36,102 nt of DNA from Actinomadura darangshiensis (GCF_004349235.1 NZ_SMKY01000065.1:1-36102); one strand, 5' to 3'. Positions 22,905 through 31,907 are shown, counted from the stretch's first letter. Made by a program: numbers and translations. Notes: generated from the letters alone by a model not told the origin.

Positions 22905-23759
22905 TCAGCGGACGGAAGCGAGCTTCTCCGGGTTCAGCACCCGGCGGATGACGGTGATGCGGCCGTCCTCGATCTCGACGGTGTCGACGGCGACCAGCCC
23001 GTGCCGCCCGTGCACCAGCAGCTCGCGCCGGCCGTTCACCTCGGCGAACGACAGCCGCAGCGCCCGCTGCCCACCGACCCGGAGCAGCGCGGTGGCCACT
23101 CGTCCCGCACCGGCGATGACCTTCCGGGCGGCGAAGACGTGGCCGCCGCCGTCGGTGGTGTAGGCGGCCTCCGGGTCCAGCAGCGCCAGCAGCGCGGCCT
23201 CGTCCTTGCGCTCGTAGGCGGACCTGAAGGCTTCCAGCACCTTCGCGCGCTCCCCCGGCGAGCCCGGAGGCGGCGGCGACGCGGCCGCCATCTTGCGGCG
23301 GGCCCGGGACGCGAGCTGCCGGCACGCCGCCGCCGACCTCCCGAGCACGCCGGCGATCTGCTCGTAGGGCACCTCGAACGCCTGGTGCAGGACGAACGCG
23401 ACGCGCTCGGGTGGCGTCAGCTCCTCCATCACCACCAGCATCGCGGTGCCGGCGGTCTCGTCCATCAGCACGGGCTCGGCCGCGTCCGGGCCGGTCAGCA
23501 GCGGCTCGGGCAGCCACGGCCCGACGTACTCGACGCGCCGCGCGTGCGCGGAGCCGAGCACGTCGTAGGCGCGCCGGGCGGCCACCGTGACCAGCCAGGC
23601 GCGCAGGTCGCGGACGTCGTCGAGCGTCTCCCGCGCGGAGGCGCGCAGCCACACGTCCTGGACGATGTCCTCGGCGTCGGCGACGCTGCCCGTGATCCGG
23701 TACGCGGCCCCGAAGACGGCGGGCCGATGCCCGGCCCACTCCTCCTCAAGCCGCCCCAT
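22905..23759 (-). CDS. ECF41-family sigma factor with SnoaL-like C-terminal domain
   Basis: The protein has 284 residues. Region 2 (residues about 10-75: FGAAYRITGSVADAEDIVQD) and region 4 (about 110-160: ERVAFVLHQAFEVPYEQIAG) are complete. Between them is the ECF41 signature GPWLPEPLL (80-88). The C-terminal SnoaL-like extension (about 170-284) carries DGGGHVFAARKV (203-214) and VLNPEKL, the two motifs known to control ECF41 activity in place of an anti-sigma factor. The ATG directly follows the GtrA stop codon (TGAATG), so it is translated from the same transcript. It should activate the AhpD-like gene downstream. Confidence 0.93.
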   Translation of the reverse strand: MGRLEEEWAGHRPAVFGAAYRITGSVADAEDIVQDVWLRASARETLDDVRDLRAWLVTVAARRAYDVLGSAHARRVEYVGPWLPEPLLTGPDAAEPVLMDETAGTAMLVVMEELTPPERVAFVLHQAFEVPYEQIAGVLGRSAAACRQLASRARRKMAAASPPPPGSPGERAKVLEAFRSAYERKDEAALLALLDPEAAYTTDGGGHVFAARKVIAGAGRVATALLRVGGQRALRLSFAEVNGRRELLVHGRHGLVAVDTVEIEDGRITVIRRVLNPEKLASVR

Positions 23760-24224
23760 TCAGGTGGCCGTGGCGGGAGTGAACACCCATTTCTTGTACG
23801 ACCAGTAGCGGAACGCCGAGCCGAGGGCGACGCCGGCGAGCAGGCCCAGGTTGTAGGCCACGCCGCCGTGCAGGCCGAGGGTGTAGTAGGTGAAGCCGGT
23901 GCACAGCACCTGGATCAGCAGCCCGACGCCGTTCAGCGCGAAGAAGATCGCGACCTCCCGGCCGGAGCCGTCGCTGTCGCGGTGCCGGAACGTCCAGAAC
24001 CGGTTGAGCAGGTAGGAGCTCAGCGTGGACACCACGGTCGGCACGACGACGCTGGTGACCGGGCTGCCGCCGAGCCACGCGCGCATCAGGTTGGCGCCGA
24101 AGATCATGATCAGCGTCCCGACGCCCCCCACGAAGCCGAAGCTGAGCAGCTCGCTGAGGAATGTCCGGTATGCCGGGGCGGACGCGACCGTTTTGACCGG
24201 TCTTGACCGCTGCATGGTGCTCAC
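23760..24224 (-). CDS. GtrA-family membrane protein
   Basis: The protein has about 154 residues with four hydrophobic helices: FGFVGGVGTLIMIFGANLM, VVVPTVVSTLSSYLLNRFWT, ALNGVGLLIQVLCTGFTYYT and AYNLGLLAGVALGSAFRYWS. The motifs SYLLNRFWTFR and RYWSYKKWVF are the GtrA signatures. These proteins are thought to move lipid-linked sugars across the membrane for cell-wall decoration. The start is chosen as the GTG at 24224, eight bases after TAAGGT, a possible -10 of a leaderless transcript; ATG 24215 is the alternative. Its stop abuts the ECF41 start. No glycosyltransferase partner lies next to it. Confidence 0.88.
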   Translation of the reverse strand: MSTMQRSRPVKTVASAPAYRTFLSELLSFGFVGGVGTLIMIFGANLMRAWLGGSPVTSVVVPTVVSTLSSYLLNRFWTFRHRDSDGSGREVAIFFALNGVGLLIQVLCTGFTYYTLGLHGGVAYNLGLLAGVALGSAFRYWSYKKWVFTPATAT

Positions 24225-24297
24225 TCGCCCAGACCTTACCCGAGTAGGACATTTACGAAGGTCACAACCCCGCCAAAAGATCACCGCGCCGGCCCGG

Positions 24298-25467
24298 TCA
24301 CCGCTCGGCCGTCGCGGTCGCCGGGGCGAGCAGGACGATCAGTCCCACCAGCCCCACCGGAACGGCGAGCGCCCAGGTCAGGCCCACCCCCTGGGCGACG
24401 AACCCGATCACGGGCGGGCCGCCGAGCAGGCCGAGGTAGCCGACGCCCGTGACCGCGGAGATGCCCGACGCGGCGGGGACGCCGGGCACGTTGCCGGCCG
24501 CGCTGAACGTGACGGGCGCCACCACGGCGACCCCGAGTCCGAAAAGGGTGAATCCGGCCACCGCCGCCGTCGGATCGCCCGCCGCGAGACCGAGCCCGAG
24601 GCCGAGCGCGGCGACCAGCGACCCCGCCCGCAGCACCGGGACCGGGCCGAACCGCGCGACGACCCGGTCCCCGCTGAGCCGCCCGACCGTCATCGCGACC
24701 GCGCACCCGGCGTAGCCGAGGCCCGCGGCGCCCGGCCCGGTGCCGAGGTTCTCCCGCAGATAGATCGCGCTCCAGTCGGCCATCGCGCCCTCGCCGACGA
24801 ACGAGCACAGCCCGATGACCCCGAGCATGACCAGCGGCCACCGGGAAACGGCACGGGTCGCGGGCGCGTCGCCTGCCGGCTCGGGCAGGGCGTCGGCGGA
24901 ACGGTCCAAGAGCCCGCGGCAGCCGGTCAGGAGCAGCACGGTCAGCACCGCCGTCGCGGCCGCCAGGTGCAGCGGGACGGGCACCCCGGCATGCGCGGCG
25001 CCCGCGCCGACCAGCGCGGCCAGCAGCGTCCCCACGCTGTAGGAGCCGTGCAGGCCGGACATCAGCGGGCGGCCGTAGCCGCGTTCGACGGCGACGCCCT
25101 GGGCGTTCATCGCCACGTCCATCAGGCCGAGGGAGGCGCCCATCAGCAGCAGGGAGACGATCAGCGCGCCGAGGTTCCAGGCGAGCCCGAGCGGGATCAG
25201 CGACGCCGCGCCCGCGAGGCCCGCCGCGACGGTCGTCGCCCGGCTGCCCCACCGGGCGATGATCCACCCGGCGAACCGGACGGCGGCCACGACGCCGACG
25301 GGCGCGCCGAGCAGCGCCACGCCCATCGCGCCCTCGCCCAGCCCGAGATGCTCCTTGATCTGCGGGATGCGGGCGACCCAGGCGGCGCCGAGCAGGCCGT
25401 GCGCGGCGAACGCCAGCGTCACCGCGACGCGCGCCCGGCCGAGCGTGGCGATCTTCTCCGTAACCAC
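24298..25467 (-). CDS. MFS transporter
   Basis: The protein has 389 residues with about twelve hydrophobic helices. After a short N-terminus come AVTLAFAAHGLLGAAWVARI, PQIKEHLGL and the loop FAGWIIARWGSRATT, which occupies the usual cytoplasmic A-like motif site. SLGLMDVAMNAQGVAVERGY and MSGLHGSYSVGTLLAALVGA are typical of a YbjJ/FucP-like MFS subgroup. The two halves are joined by a polar loop near residue 200-215. The substrate cannot be predicted. The preceding reductase gene ends 33 bp upstream on the same strand, so the two may share a transcript. The start codon at 25467 is GTG. Confidence 0.88.
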   Translation of the reverse strand: MVTEKIATLGRARVAVTLAFAAHGLLGAAWVARIPQIKEHLGLGEGAMGVALLGAPVGVVAAVRFAGWIIARWGSRATTVAAGLAGAASLIPLGLAWNLGALIVSLLLMGASLGLMDVAMNAQGVAVERGYGRPLMSGLHGSYSVGTLLAALVGAGAAHAGVPVPLHLAAATAVLTVLLLTGCRGLLDRSADALPEPAGDAPATRAVSRWPLVMLGVIGLCSFVGEGAMADWSAIYLRENLGTGPGAAGLGYAGCAVAMTVGRLSGDRVVARFGPVPVLRAGSLVAALGLGLGLAAGDPTAAVAGFTLFGLGVAVVAPVTFSAAGNVPGVPAASGISAVTGVGYLGLLGGPPVIGFVAQGVGLTWALAVPVGLVGLIVLLAPATATAER

Positions 25468-25500
25468 CCGGCAGACTGTACGTGGCCTACCGGGCGCGGC

Positions 25501-26727
25501 TCACAGCAGCTCTGCCAGCGGCACCCCGGGGTCGGCGAGGCGGGCGGCGTCCACCGGGCGGCCGGAGCGGATCAACGCCTGGACGTCCCCGGTGACGTCC
25601 CACACGTTGACGTTCATCCCGGCGACGACGCGGCCGGCCGACAGCCAGAACGCGATGAACTCCCGCCCCGGGACGTCCCCGCGGTACACGACCTCGTCGT
25701 ACTCCCCCGGCGCCGCGGCGCCCGACATCTCCATGCCGAGGTCGAACTGGTCGCTGAAGAAGTACGGGATCCGGTCGTAGACGACGTCCTGGCCGAGCAT
25801 GGCGCGGGCGGCGGCGGGCCCGCCGTTCAGCGCGTTCGCCCAGTGCTCCACCCGGATCCGGCGGCCGAGCAGCGGGTTGTAGGCGTTGGCGACGTCCCCG
25901 GCCGCGTAGATGTCGGGGTCGGACGTGCGCAGCGACTGGTCGACGAGGATCCCGTCCGACACCTCCAGGCCGGCCTCCTCGGCTAGCGCGCTGTTCGGCC
26001 GCACCCCGATGCCGACGATCACGACGTCGGCGGGCACCTCGGCGCCGCCCGAGGTGACGACGGCCGACACCTGCCCCGCGCCCCAGAACCCGGCGACGCC
26101 CTCGTCCAGCCGCAGGATGACGCCGTGCGCGCGGTGCAGGCCGGCGAACATCCCGCCGAGCTCCGGCCCCACGGCGGCGTGCAGCGGCGCCGGCTCCGGA
26201 TCGATGATCGTCACGTCGTTGCCGTACTCGCGGGCGGCGGCGGCCGTCTCCAGCCCGATCCAGCCCGCCCCGGCCACCACGACCCGCCGGCCGCCGTGCG
26301 CGAGCGCCTGCTTCAAGGTCGCCGAGTCGCCCATGGTCCGCAGGTAGTGGATGCCCTGCAGCTTGGACCCCGGCACGTCCAGCCGCCGCGGGGACGAGCC
26401 CGTCGCCAGCAGCAGCTTGTCGTAGGAGACCGGTTCCTTGGTCGACAGCCGGACCTGGTGCGCGTCCCGGTCGATGGACGCGACGGACGTGCCGACCCGC
26501 AGCTCAACGTCGTGCTTGTCGTACCAGTCGGCCTCGTGGACGTGCGCCTTCTCCCGCGCCTCCTTGTCCAGCAGGAACCCCTTGGACAGCGGCGGCCGCT
26601 CGTACGGCCGCTCGATCTCGTCCCCGACCAGCAGCACCCTGCCCCCGAAGCCCTCCTCGCGGAGCGTCTCCGCCGCCTTGGCACCGGCCAGGCTGGCGCC
26701 GGCGATGACGAACGTCTCCTCGGGCAT
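25501..26727 (-). CDS. NAD(P)H:ferredoxin/rubredoxin reductase (FAD-dependent, rhodocoxin-reductase type)
   Basis: The protein has 408 residues from the ATG at 26727, chosen because AGGAGG stands five bases before it; the open frame continues upstream but without similarity. The FAD-binding Rossmann motif is FVIAGASLAGAKAAETLREE, the NAD(P) one is VVVAGAGWIGLETAAAAREY, and the second FAD contact is TSDPDIYAAGDVA. ERPPLSKGFLL (46-56) and YDKLLLATGSSPRRL are typical of putidaredoxin/rhodocoxin reductases. It passes electrons from NAD(P)H to a ferredoxin, often for a cytochrome P450. No ferredoxin or P450 gene lies beside it. Confidence 0.92.
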   Translation of the reverse strand: MPEETFVIAGASLAGAKAAETLREEGFGGRVLLVGDEIERPYERPPLSKGFLLDKEAREKAHVHEADWYDKHDVELRVGTSVASIDRDAHQVRLSTKEPVSYDKLLLATGSSPRRLDVPGSKLQGIHYLRTMGDSATLKQALAHGGRRVVVAGAGWIGLETAAAAREYGNDVTIIDPEPAPLHAAVGPELGGMFAGLHRAHGVILRLDEGVAGFWGAGQVSAVVTSGGAEVPADVVIVGIGVRPNSALAEEAGLEVSDGILVDQSLRTSDPDIYAAGDVANAYNPLLGRRIRVEHWANALNGGPAAARAMLGQDVVYDRIPYFFSDQFDLGMEMSGAAAPGEYDEVVYRGDVPGREFIAFWLSAGRVVAGMNVNVWDVTGDVQALIRSGRPVDAARLADPGVPLAELL

Positions 26728-26747
26728 GGCGACCTCCTGTAGTTGAC

Positions 26748-26785
26748 CTGTAGCTATCCCTACAGCGGCCTCCGTAACGAGACAA
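26748..26785 (-). promoter_or_regulatory. possible promoter and operator of the reductase gene
   Basis: CTGTAG, six bases, CTACAG (26748-26765) is an exact inverted repeat; a third copy of the half-site (CTACAG) occurs just downstream. On the minus strand a weak TTGTCT (26785-26780), 17 bases, TAGGGA (26762-26757) lies over it, so a repressor here would block the start. The factor is unknown. Confidence 0.35.
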
Positions 26786-26840
26786 GGGTCATCGTTGCGC
26801 GCGTCGAGGCATATTCCTCCCGCGGCCGCGCCCGGAACGG

Positions 26841-28115
26841 TCAGTGCGCGCGGGCGCCCAGCATGCGGTGCCGGGCCATCGCCGACAGGTCGGTCAGCGA
26901 GGCGATCTGGTCGACCACGGCACGCAGCCTGGCCGCGTCGTCGCCGGCGTCCACGAACGCGTCCCGGAACCCGGGGTCGAGCGTGCCGGGGGCACCCGCG
27001 AGCATCAGCTCCGCCAGCTCGGTGATCAGCGTCCGCTGGCGGGCCCTGATCTCCTCGTGGCTGATCCACACGTAGTGCGCCGTGATGCCCTTGAGCAGGG
27101 CGTTCTCCAGCCGCTGCGCGCGCGGCACGATCAGCTCCGCCGCGTACCGGGTGAGCGGGCGGTCGCCGTAGGCCTCCCGGGTCGCGGTCTCGGCGGCCAT
27201 GCAGAAACGCCCGATCAGGGTGCTGGTCAGGTTCTTCAGGACGGCGAGGCTGCGCGGCGTCCCGTCGTAGCCGTCGGGCCAGCACGGCTCGGCGAGCAGC
27301 GCCGCGAAGCACTCCTCCAGCTCGGCCAGGCCGGCGTCGGGGCAGTACAGCTTCACGGCCGTGGCGGCGACGAGCCGACGCTCGGCGGGGTCGGCGAGCC
27401 GGACGAAGTCGACGTGCCCCGCGACCAGGGCGTCCTCCAGGTCGTGGACGGAGTAGGCGACGTCGTCGCTCCAGTCCATGACCTGCGCCTCGAAGCAGGT
27501 CCGGCCCGGCTCGGCGCCCTCCCGCACCCAGCGCGCCACGTGTGCGTCGTCGTCGTAGACGCCGAATTTCCCGTTCACCGCCTCGGCCTGGGGCCACGGG
27601 TACTTCATGGCGGCGTCCAGGGCGGCGCGGGTCAGGTTGAGGCCGACGCTGCGGCCGTGCAGGGGCGGGCCCTCCGGGGCGAACGACTTCGGCTCCAGCC
27701 GCGTCAGGACGCGGAGGCTCTGCGCGTTGCCCTCGAAGCCGCCGCAGTCGCGCGCGACGACGTCCAGCGCGGACTCGCCGTTGTGGCCGAACGGCGGATG
27801 CCCGATGTCATGCGACAGGCACGCCGCCTCGACCAGGTCGGGGTCGCAGCCGAGCGACTTGCCCAGCTCGCGGCCGACCTGGGCGCATTCGAGGGAGTGG
27901 GTCAGCCGGGTGCGCAGGCTCTGCACGGTGTCGGCGGCGGCGTCCGCGCCGGGCGAGGCGACCTGCGTCTTGGCGGCGAGCCGGCGCAGCGCCGCGCTGT
28001 GCAGGACGCGGGCCCGGTCGCGCTCGAACGCGGTCCGGTCCCTGCGCTTGGGCGGCTCGGGCGCCCACCGCCGCAGGTCGCGCCCGGTGTAGCCGTTGTT
28101 CGCGTTGGTGGTCAT
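26841..28115 (-). CDS. dgt: deoxyguanosinetriphosphate triphosphohydrolase (dGTPase-like)
   Basis: The protein has 424 residues from the ATG at 28115. N-terminal RRDRTAFERDRARVLHSAAL and RRLAAKTQV are followed by the HD-domain motifs RTRLTHSLECAQVGR and CLSHDIGHPPFGHNGE, then QVMDWSDDVAYSVHDLEDAL. These are the metal-binding His and Asp residues of dGTPases. The C-terminal part is helical (ALLKGITAHYVWISHEE). It hydrolyses dGTP, or other dNTPs, to deoxynucleoside and triphosphate. In many actinobacteria dgt lies beside dnaG, but here it is about 11 kb away. The start has only a weak ribosome site (GGATAGGG). Confidence 0.93.
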   Translation of the reverse strand: MTTNANNGYTGRDLRRWAPEPPKRRDRTAFERDRARVLHSAALRRLAAKTQVASPGADAAADTVQSLRTRLTHSLECAQVGRELGKSLGCDPDLVEAACLSHDIGHPPFGHNGESALDVVARDCGGFEGNAQSLRVLTRLEPKSFAPEGPPLHGRSVGLNLTRAALDAAMKYPWPQAEAVNGKFGVYDDDAHVARWVREGAEPGRTCFEAQVMDWSDDVAYSVHDLEDALVAGHVDFVRLADPAERRLVAATAVKLYCPDAGLAELEECFAALLAEPCWPDGYDGTPRSLAVLKNLTSTLIGRFCMAAETATREAYGDRPLTRYAAELIVPRAQRLENALLKGITAHYVWISHEEIRARQRTLITELAELMLAGAPGTLDPGFRDAFVDAGDDAARLRAVVDQIASLTDLSAMARHRMLGARAH

Positions 28116-28147
28116 GGCCCTATCCAGGGTAAAGGGCGCGCGGAGCG

Positions 28148-28927
28148 TCAGCGGCCCGGCGAGGTGGGCGGGGCCGGCGACGGGGTCCCGGACGGGTCGA
28201 CGTGGATGCGCTTGATCGTCTCGTCCGGCACCTGGACGCTCTTGCCCAGCAGCACGTACGACAGGTAGCCGCCGGTCTCGCGCACGATGTAGTGGAACTG
28301 GGTGTCGCGCGTCTGCACGCTGGGGCCGCTGCGGGTCGGCGACGCGGCGGCCTTGATGCCGCTGTCCGCGGCCATCTTCTTGGCGCGCAGCCCGTGCCAC
28401 GGGTCGGTGACGATCACGGCGGACGACCAGTGGTGCCGGTCGAACTCCTTGCCGGCGGCCTTCATGCTCTCCAGCGTGTCGCGCCCGACCGGCACCGCGA
28501 AGACCTTGGACGCGGGCACGCCGCCCTCCTCGATCAGCCAGCCGCGGCCGGTGCCGGCCTCGGTGTAGTTGTCGCCGGCGGCCTTGCCGCCGACGGTCAC
28601 GATCGCCGGGGCGACACCGTCCTTGTACAGCTCAAGGGCGTGCTGGAGGCGCCATTTCAGCGTCGGGGACGGCTTCCCGTTGTACTGCGCGGCGCCCAGC
28701 ACGATGATCGCGTCGGAGCGTGGCCGCTCGTCCTGGCGGGCCTGGTACCAGATCCGCGCGCCGACGGTGAGCGGCGTCAGGACGGCGATCGCCAGCAGCC
28801 CGAGGACGATGCTCACCGGAACGGTGAACCAGGGCGAACGCCGGCGGCGCGGCGGCTTCTCCGTCTCGTCCGCGCCGTCGTCCTCGGGCTCCGGCACTTC
28901 CACTTCCAACGTCATCGCATCGGACAC
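28148..28927 (-). CDS. YdcF/SanA-like (DUF218) membrane-anchored protein
   Basis: The protein has 259 residues. An acidic and then basic N-terminus (EPEDDGADETEKPPRRRR) is followed by one membrane helix, about residues 34-56 (VPVSIVLGLLAIAVLTPLTV). The DUF218 domain includes SDAIIVLGAAQYNGKPSPTL, KWRLQHALELY, IVTVGGKAAGDNYTEAG and the conserved SSAVIVTDPWHGLRAKKMAA. The C-terminus is Pro/Ser-rich. The family, which includes SanA and ElyC, is linked to envelope integrity in other bacteria; no reaction is established. It is 32 bp upstream of dgt and 46 bp downstream of ppdK, so all three may be cotranscribed. A start 12 bp later (ATG) is possible. Confidence 0.88.
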   Translation of the reverse strand: MSDAMTLEVEVPEPEDDGADETEKPPRRRRSPWFTVPVSIVLGLLAIAVLTPLTVGARIWYQARQDERPRSDAIIVLGAAQYNGKPSPTLKWRLQHALELYKDGVAPAIVTVGGKAAGDNYTEAGTGRGWLIEEGGVPASKVFAVPVGRDTLESMKAAGKEFDRHHWSSAVIVTDPWHGLRAKKMAADSGIKAAASPTRSGPSVQTRDTQFHYIVRETGGYLSYVLLGKSVQVPDETIKRIHVDPSGTPSPAPPTSPGR

Positions 28928-28973
28928 ATTAGGTGAGATGGTCCGGCACGGGTGCCAGGTTCGCCGGACGGCG

Positions 28974-31673
28974 TCACCTGCTGTCGCTGCCTTCCGAAGC
29001 GCCCGCCGCCTCGATCGCCGCGCGCCCCGCCTCCAGCCGGGCGACTGGGATGCGGAACGGCGAGCAGGACACGTAGTCGAGGCCGACCTCGTGGCAGAAG
29101 TGCACCGAGTCGGGGTCGCCGCCGTGCTCGCCGCAGATGCCGAGCTTGATCCCGGGACGCGCCTTGCGGCCCTCCTCGGCCGCGATCCGGACGAGCCGCC
29201 CGACGCCCTCCCGGTCGAGGGTCTCGAACGGCGATACGCCGAAGATGCCGAGCTCCAGGTAGCGGGAGAAGAACGCCGCCTCGACGTCGTCGCGGGAGAA
29301 GCCCCACGTCGTCTGGGTGAGGTCGTTGGTGCCGAAGGAGAAGAACTCGGCGGCCTCGGCGATCTGCCCGGCGGTCAGCGCGGCCCGCGGCAGCTCGATC
29401 ATGGTGCCGATCAGCGCCGGGACGTCGATCCCGCTGCCCGCCCTGACCTCGTCCAGGATGGCGCGGGCCTCGTCGCGGACGGCCTCCAGCTCCTGGACGG
29501 CCCCGACCAGCGGGATCATGATCTCCGGGCGCGGGTCGCCGCCGGCCCGCCGGCGGGCGGCCGCCGCCTCGGCGATCGCGCGGACCTGCATGCCGAACAG
29601 GCCGGGAATCACCAAACCGAGCCGCACGCCCCGCAGGCCCAGCATAGGGTTCTGCTCGTGCAGTCGGTTGACTGCTTCGAGCAGTCTCCGGTCCTTCGCG
29701 TCCGCGCCGTCGCCCGCGAGCGCGACCCTGACCGACAGCTCGGTGATGTCGGGGAGGAACTCGTGCAGCGGCGGGTCGATGAGCCGGATCGTGACCGGCA
29801 GTCCGTCCATGGCCTCGAAGATGCCCTCGAAGTCGCTCTTCTGCAGCGGCTCCAGGTGGTCCAGCGCGGCCTTCCGCTCCGCGTCGTCCTCGGCGAGGAT
29901 GAGCTTCTCGACGAGCTGCCGCCGGTCGCCGAGGAACATGTGCTCGGTGCGGCACAGCCCGATGCCGGCCGCACCGAACCGGCGGGCCCGCGCCGAGTCC
30001 CCGGGGTTGTCGGAGTTCGCGCGGACCTTCAGCGCCGCGCGCGAGTCGGCGTGCTCCATGATGCGGTGCACGGCGGTGACGAGGTCGTCGCCGTCCTCGG
30101 CGGTCAGCTGCCCCTCGAAGTAGCGGACGACGGGCGAGTCCTCGACCGGTACCTCGCCGAGGTAGACCTCGCCGGACGACCCGTCGATCGAGATGACGTC
30201 GCCCTCGCGCACCGTCACGCCGCCGGGGGCGGTGAAGTGCCCGCCCTTGACGTCGACGTCGAGCTCCTCGGCGCCGCACACGCAGGTCTTGCCCATGCCG
30301 CGGGCGACGACGGCGGCGTGCGAGGTCTTGCCGCCGCGGGACGTCAGGACGCCCTTGGCCGCGACCATGCCGGCGAGGTCGTCGGGGTTGGTCTCGCGGC
30401 GGACGAGGATCACGTCCTCGCCCCGCTCGGCCAGCTCCACGGCCCGCTCGGTGGTGAACACGGCCTTGCCGACGGCCGCGCCCGGCGAGGCGTTCATGCC
30501 CTTGGTGAGCGTGCGGACGCCGTCCGCCTTGGCCGCGAAGCGCGGGAACATGAGCTGGGCGAGCTGGTCGCCGGTGATGCGGCGGGTCGCCTCGTCCACG
30601 TCGATGAGGCCCTGGTCGAGCAGCTGGCAGGCGATCCGGAACGCGGCGGCGGCGGTCCGCTTGCCGACCCGCGTCTGCAGCATCCACAGCTTCCCGCGCT
30701 CGATCGTGAACTCGATGTCGCACATGTCGAGGTAGTGGTTCTCCAGCGTCTCCATGATCTCGAGAAGCCGGTCGTAGGAGGCCTTGTCGATCCGCCCCAG
30801 CTCCGTCAGCGCGACGGTGTTGCGGATGCCGGCGACGACGTCCTCGCCCTGCGCGTTCTGCAGGTAGTCGCCGTAGATGCCCTGCTGCCCGGACGCGGGG
30901 TCGCGGGTGAACGCCACGCCCGTCCCGGAGTCCATCCCCATGTTGCCGAAGACCATCGAGCAGATGTTGACGGCGGTGCCGAGGTCGACCGGGATGCGCT
31001 CCTGCCGCCGGTACAGGATGGCGCGGGGCGCGTTCCAGGACTCGAACACCGCCTCGACGGCGAGGTCCATCTGCTCGCGGGGGTCGGTCGGGAAGTCTCG
31101 GCCGGCCCGCTCCCGGACGATGCCCTTGAACCGGTCGACGAGCCCCTTCAGGTCGTCGGCGGTCAGGTCCGCGTCGTCGTCGCTGCCGCGGGCCCGCTTG
31201 ACGTCCTCGACGGCGCCCTCGAACAGGTCGCCGTCGATGTCCAGCACGGTCCTGCCGAACATCTGGATGAGCCGCCGGTAGGAGTCCCACGCGAACCGCT
31301 CGTCGCCCGCCTGAGCCGCGAGGCCGTGCACGGACTCGTCGTTCAGCCCGACGTTGAGGACGGTCTCCATCATCCCCGGCATGCTGAACTTGGCCCCGGA
31401 GCGCACGCTGACCAGCAGCGGGTCGTCGCTCTGGCCGAGCCGCTTGCCCATCGCCGACTCCAGGTCGGCCAGGTGCCGGTTCACCTCGTCCGCCAGCCCC
31501 GCGGGCAGGCTCCCGTGCTCGAGGTAGTGCCGGCAGGCCTCCGCGGTGATCGTGAACCCGGGGGGCACGGGCAGTCCGAGGTTGGTCATCTCGGCCAGGT
31601 TGGCGCCCTTGCCGCCCAGCAGATCCTTGAGGTCCTTGTTTCCCTCAGTGAAGTCGTACACGAACTTCGGCAC
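28974..31673 (-). CDS. ppdK: pyruvate phosphate dikinase
   Basis: The protein has 899 residues, the full length for the family. The N-terminal ATP-grasp part begins KDLLGGKGANLAEMTNLGLP and contains RSGAKFSMPGMMETVLNVGL. The phosphohistidine is in LTSRGGKTSHAAVVARGMGK (His near residue 455). The C-terminal PEP barrel contains GAAGIGLCRTEHMF, NPMLGLRGVRLGL, FSFGTNDLTQTTWG and the catalytic Cys in KLGICGEHGGDP. It interconverts ATP, pyruvate and phosphate with AMP, PEP and pyrophosphate in the cytoplasm. The GTG start has AAGGAG six bases before it. It is divergent from the GH15 gene across 341 bp. Confidence 0.97.
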   Translation of the reverse strand: MPKFVYDFTEGNKDLKDLLGGKGANLAEMTNLGLPVPPGFTITAEACRHYLEHGSLPAGLADEVNRHLADLESAMGKRLGQSDDPLLVSVRSGAKFSMPGMMETVLNVGLNDESVHGLAAQAGDERFAWDSYRRLIQMFGRTVLDIDGDLFEGAVEDVKRARGSDDDADLTADDLKGLVDRFKGIVRERAGRDFPTDPREQMDLAVEAVFESWNAPRAILYRRQERIPVDLGTAVNICSMVFGNMGMDSGTGVAFTRDPASGQQGIYGDYLQNAQGEDVVAGIRNTVALTELGRIDKASYDRLLEIMETLENHYLDMCDIEFTIERGKLWMLQTRVGKRTAAAAFRIACQLLDQGLIDVDEATRRITGDQLAQLMFPRFAAKADGVRTLTKGMNASPGAAVGKAVFTTERAVELAERGEDVILVRRETNPDDLAGMVAAKGVLTSRGGKTSHAAVVARGMGKTCVCGAEELDVDVKGGHFTAPGGVTVREGDVISIDGSSGEVYLGEVPVEDSPVVRYFEGQLTAEDGDDLVTAVHRIMEHADSRAALKVRANSDNPGDSARARRFGAAGIGLCRTEHMFLGDRRQLVEKLILAEDDAERKAALDHLEPLQKSDFEGIFEAMDGLPVTIRLIDPPLHEFLPDITELSVRVALAGDGADAKDRRLLEAVNRLHEQNPMLGLRGVRLGLVIPGLFGMQVRAIAEAAAARRRAGGDPRPEIMIPLVGAVQELEAVRDEARAILDEVRAGSGIDVPALIGTMIELPRAALTAGQIAEAAEFFSFGTNDLTQTTWGFSRDDVEAAFFSRYLELGIFGVSPFETLDREGVGRLVRIAAEEGRKARPGIKLGICGEHGGDPDSVHFCHEVGLDYVSCSPFRIPVARLEAGRAAIEAAGASEGSDSR

Positions 31674-31865
31674 GGGGAGCTCCTTCTCGCTCCGGTTCCA
31701 CCCAGCGGCAGTTCCGGATCCGTCCGCGCGAGGGCGCGCGGCGTCGCGTTCGCCCAGGCGGCGGCGGGTCCGCTGCCCTGTTTGCGGGGACTGTACCCGC
31801 GAATTCCGGGCCCTCTCGGCGCCCGGTGGGCCGAGGGAAGTTATCCCAGCTCAGACCGCGGATGG

Positions 31866-31907
31866 TGGTCTATTCCAAATGGTCTATTCCAATAGGTCTG
31901 AACCACT
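31866..31907. repeat. three 14-bp direct iterons between ppdK and the GH15 gene
   Basis: TGGTCTATTCCAAA, TGGTCTATTCCAAT and AGGTCTGAACCACT follow each other with a period of exactly 14 bases. Each resembles the dre site of DasR (ACTGGTCTAGACCACT), the last two at about 12 of 16 positions. The rest of the gap 31674-32014 holds GC-rich small inverted repeats near ppdK and no open frame I support. A regulator of the GntR/DasR kind acting on one or both divergent genes is suggested. Confidence 0.65.
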
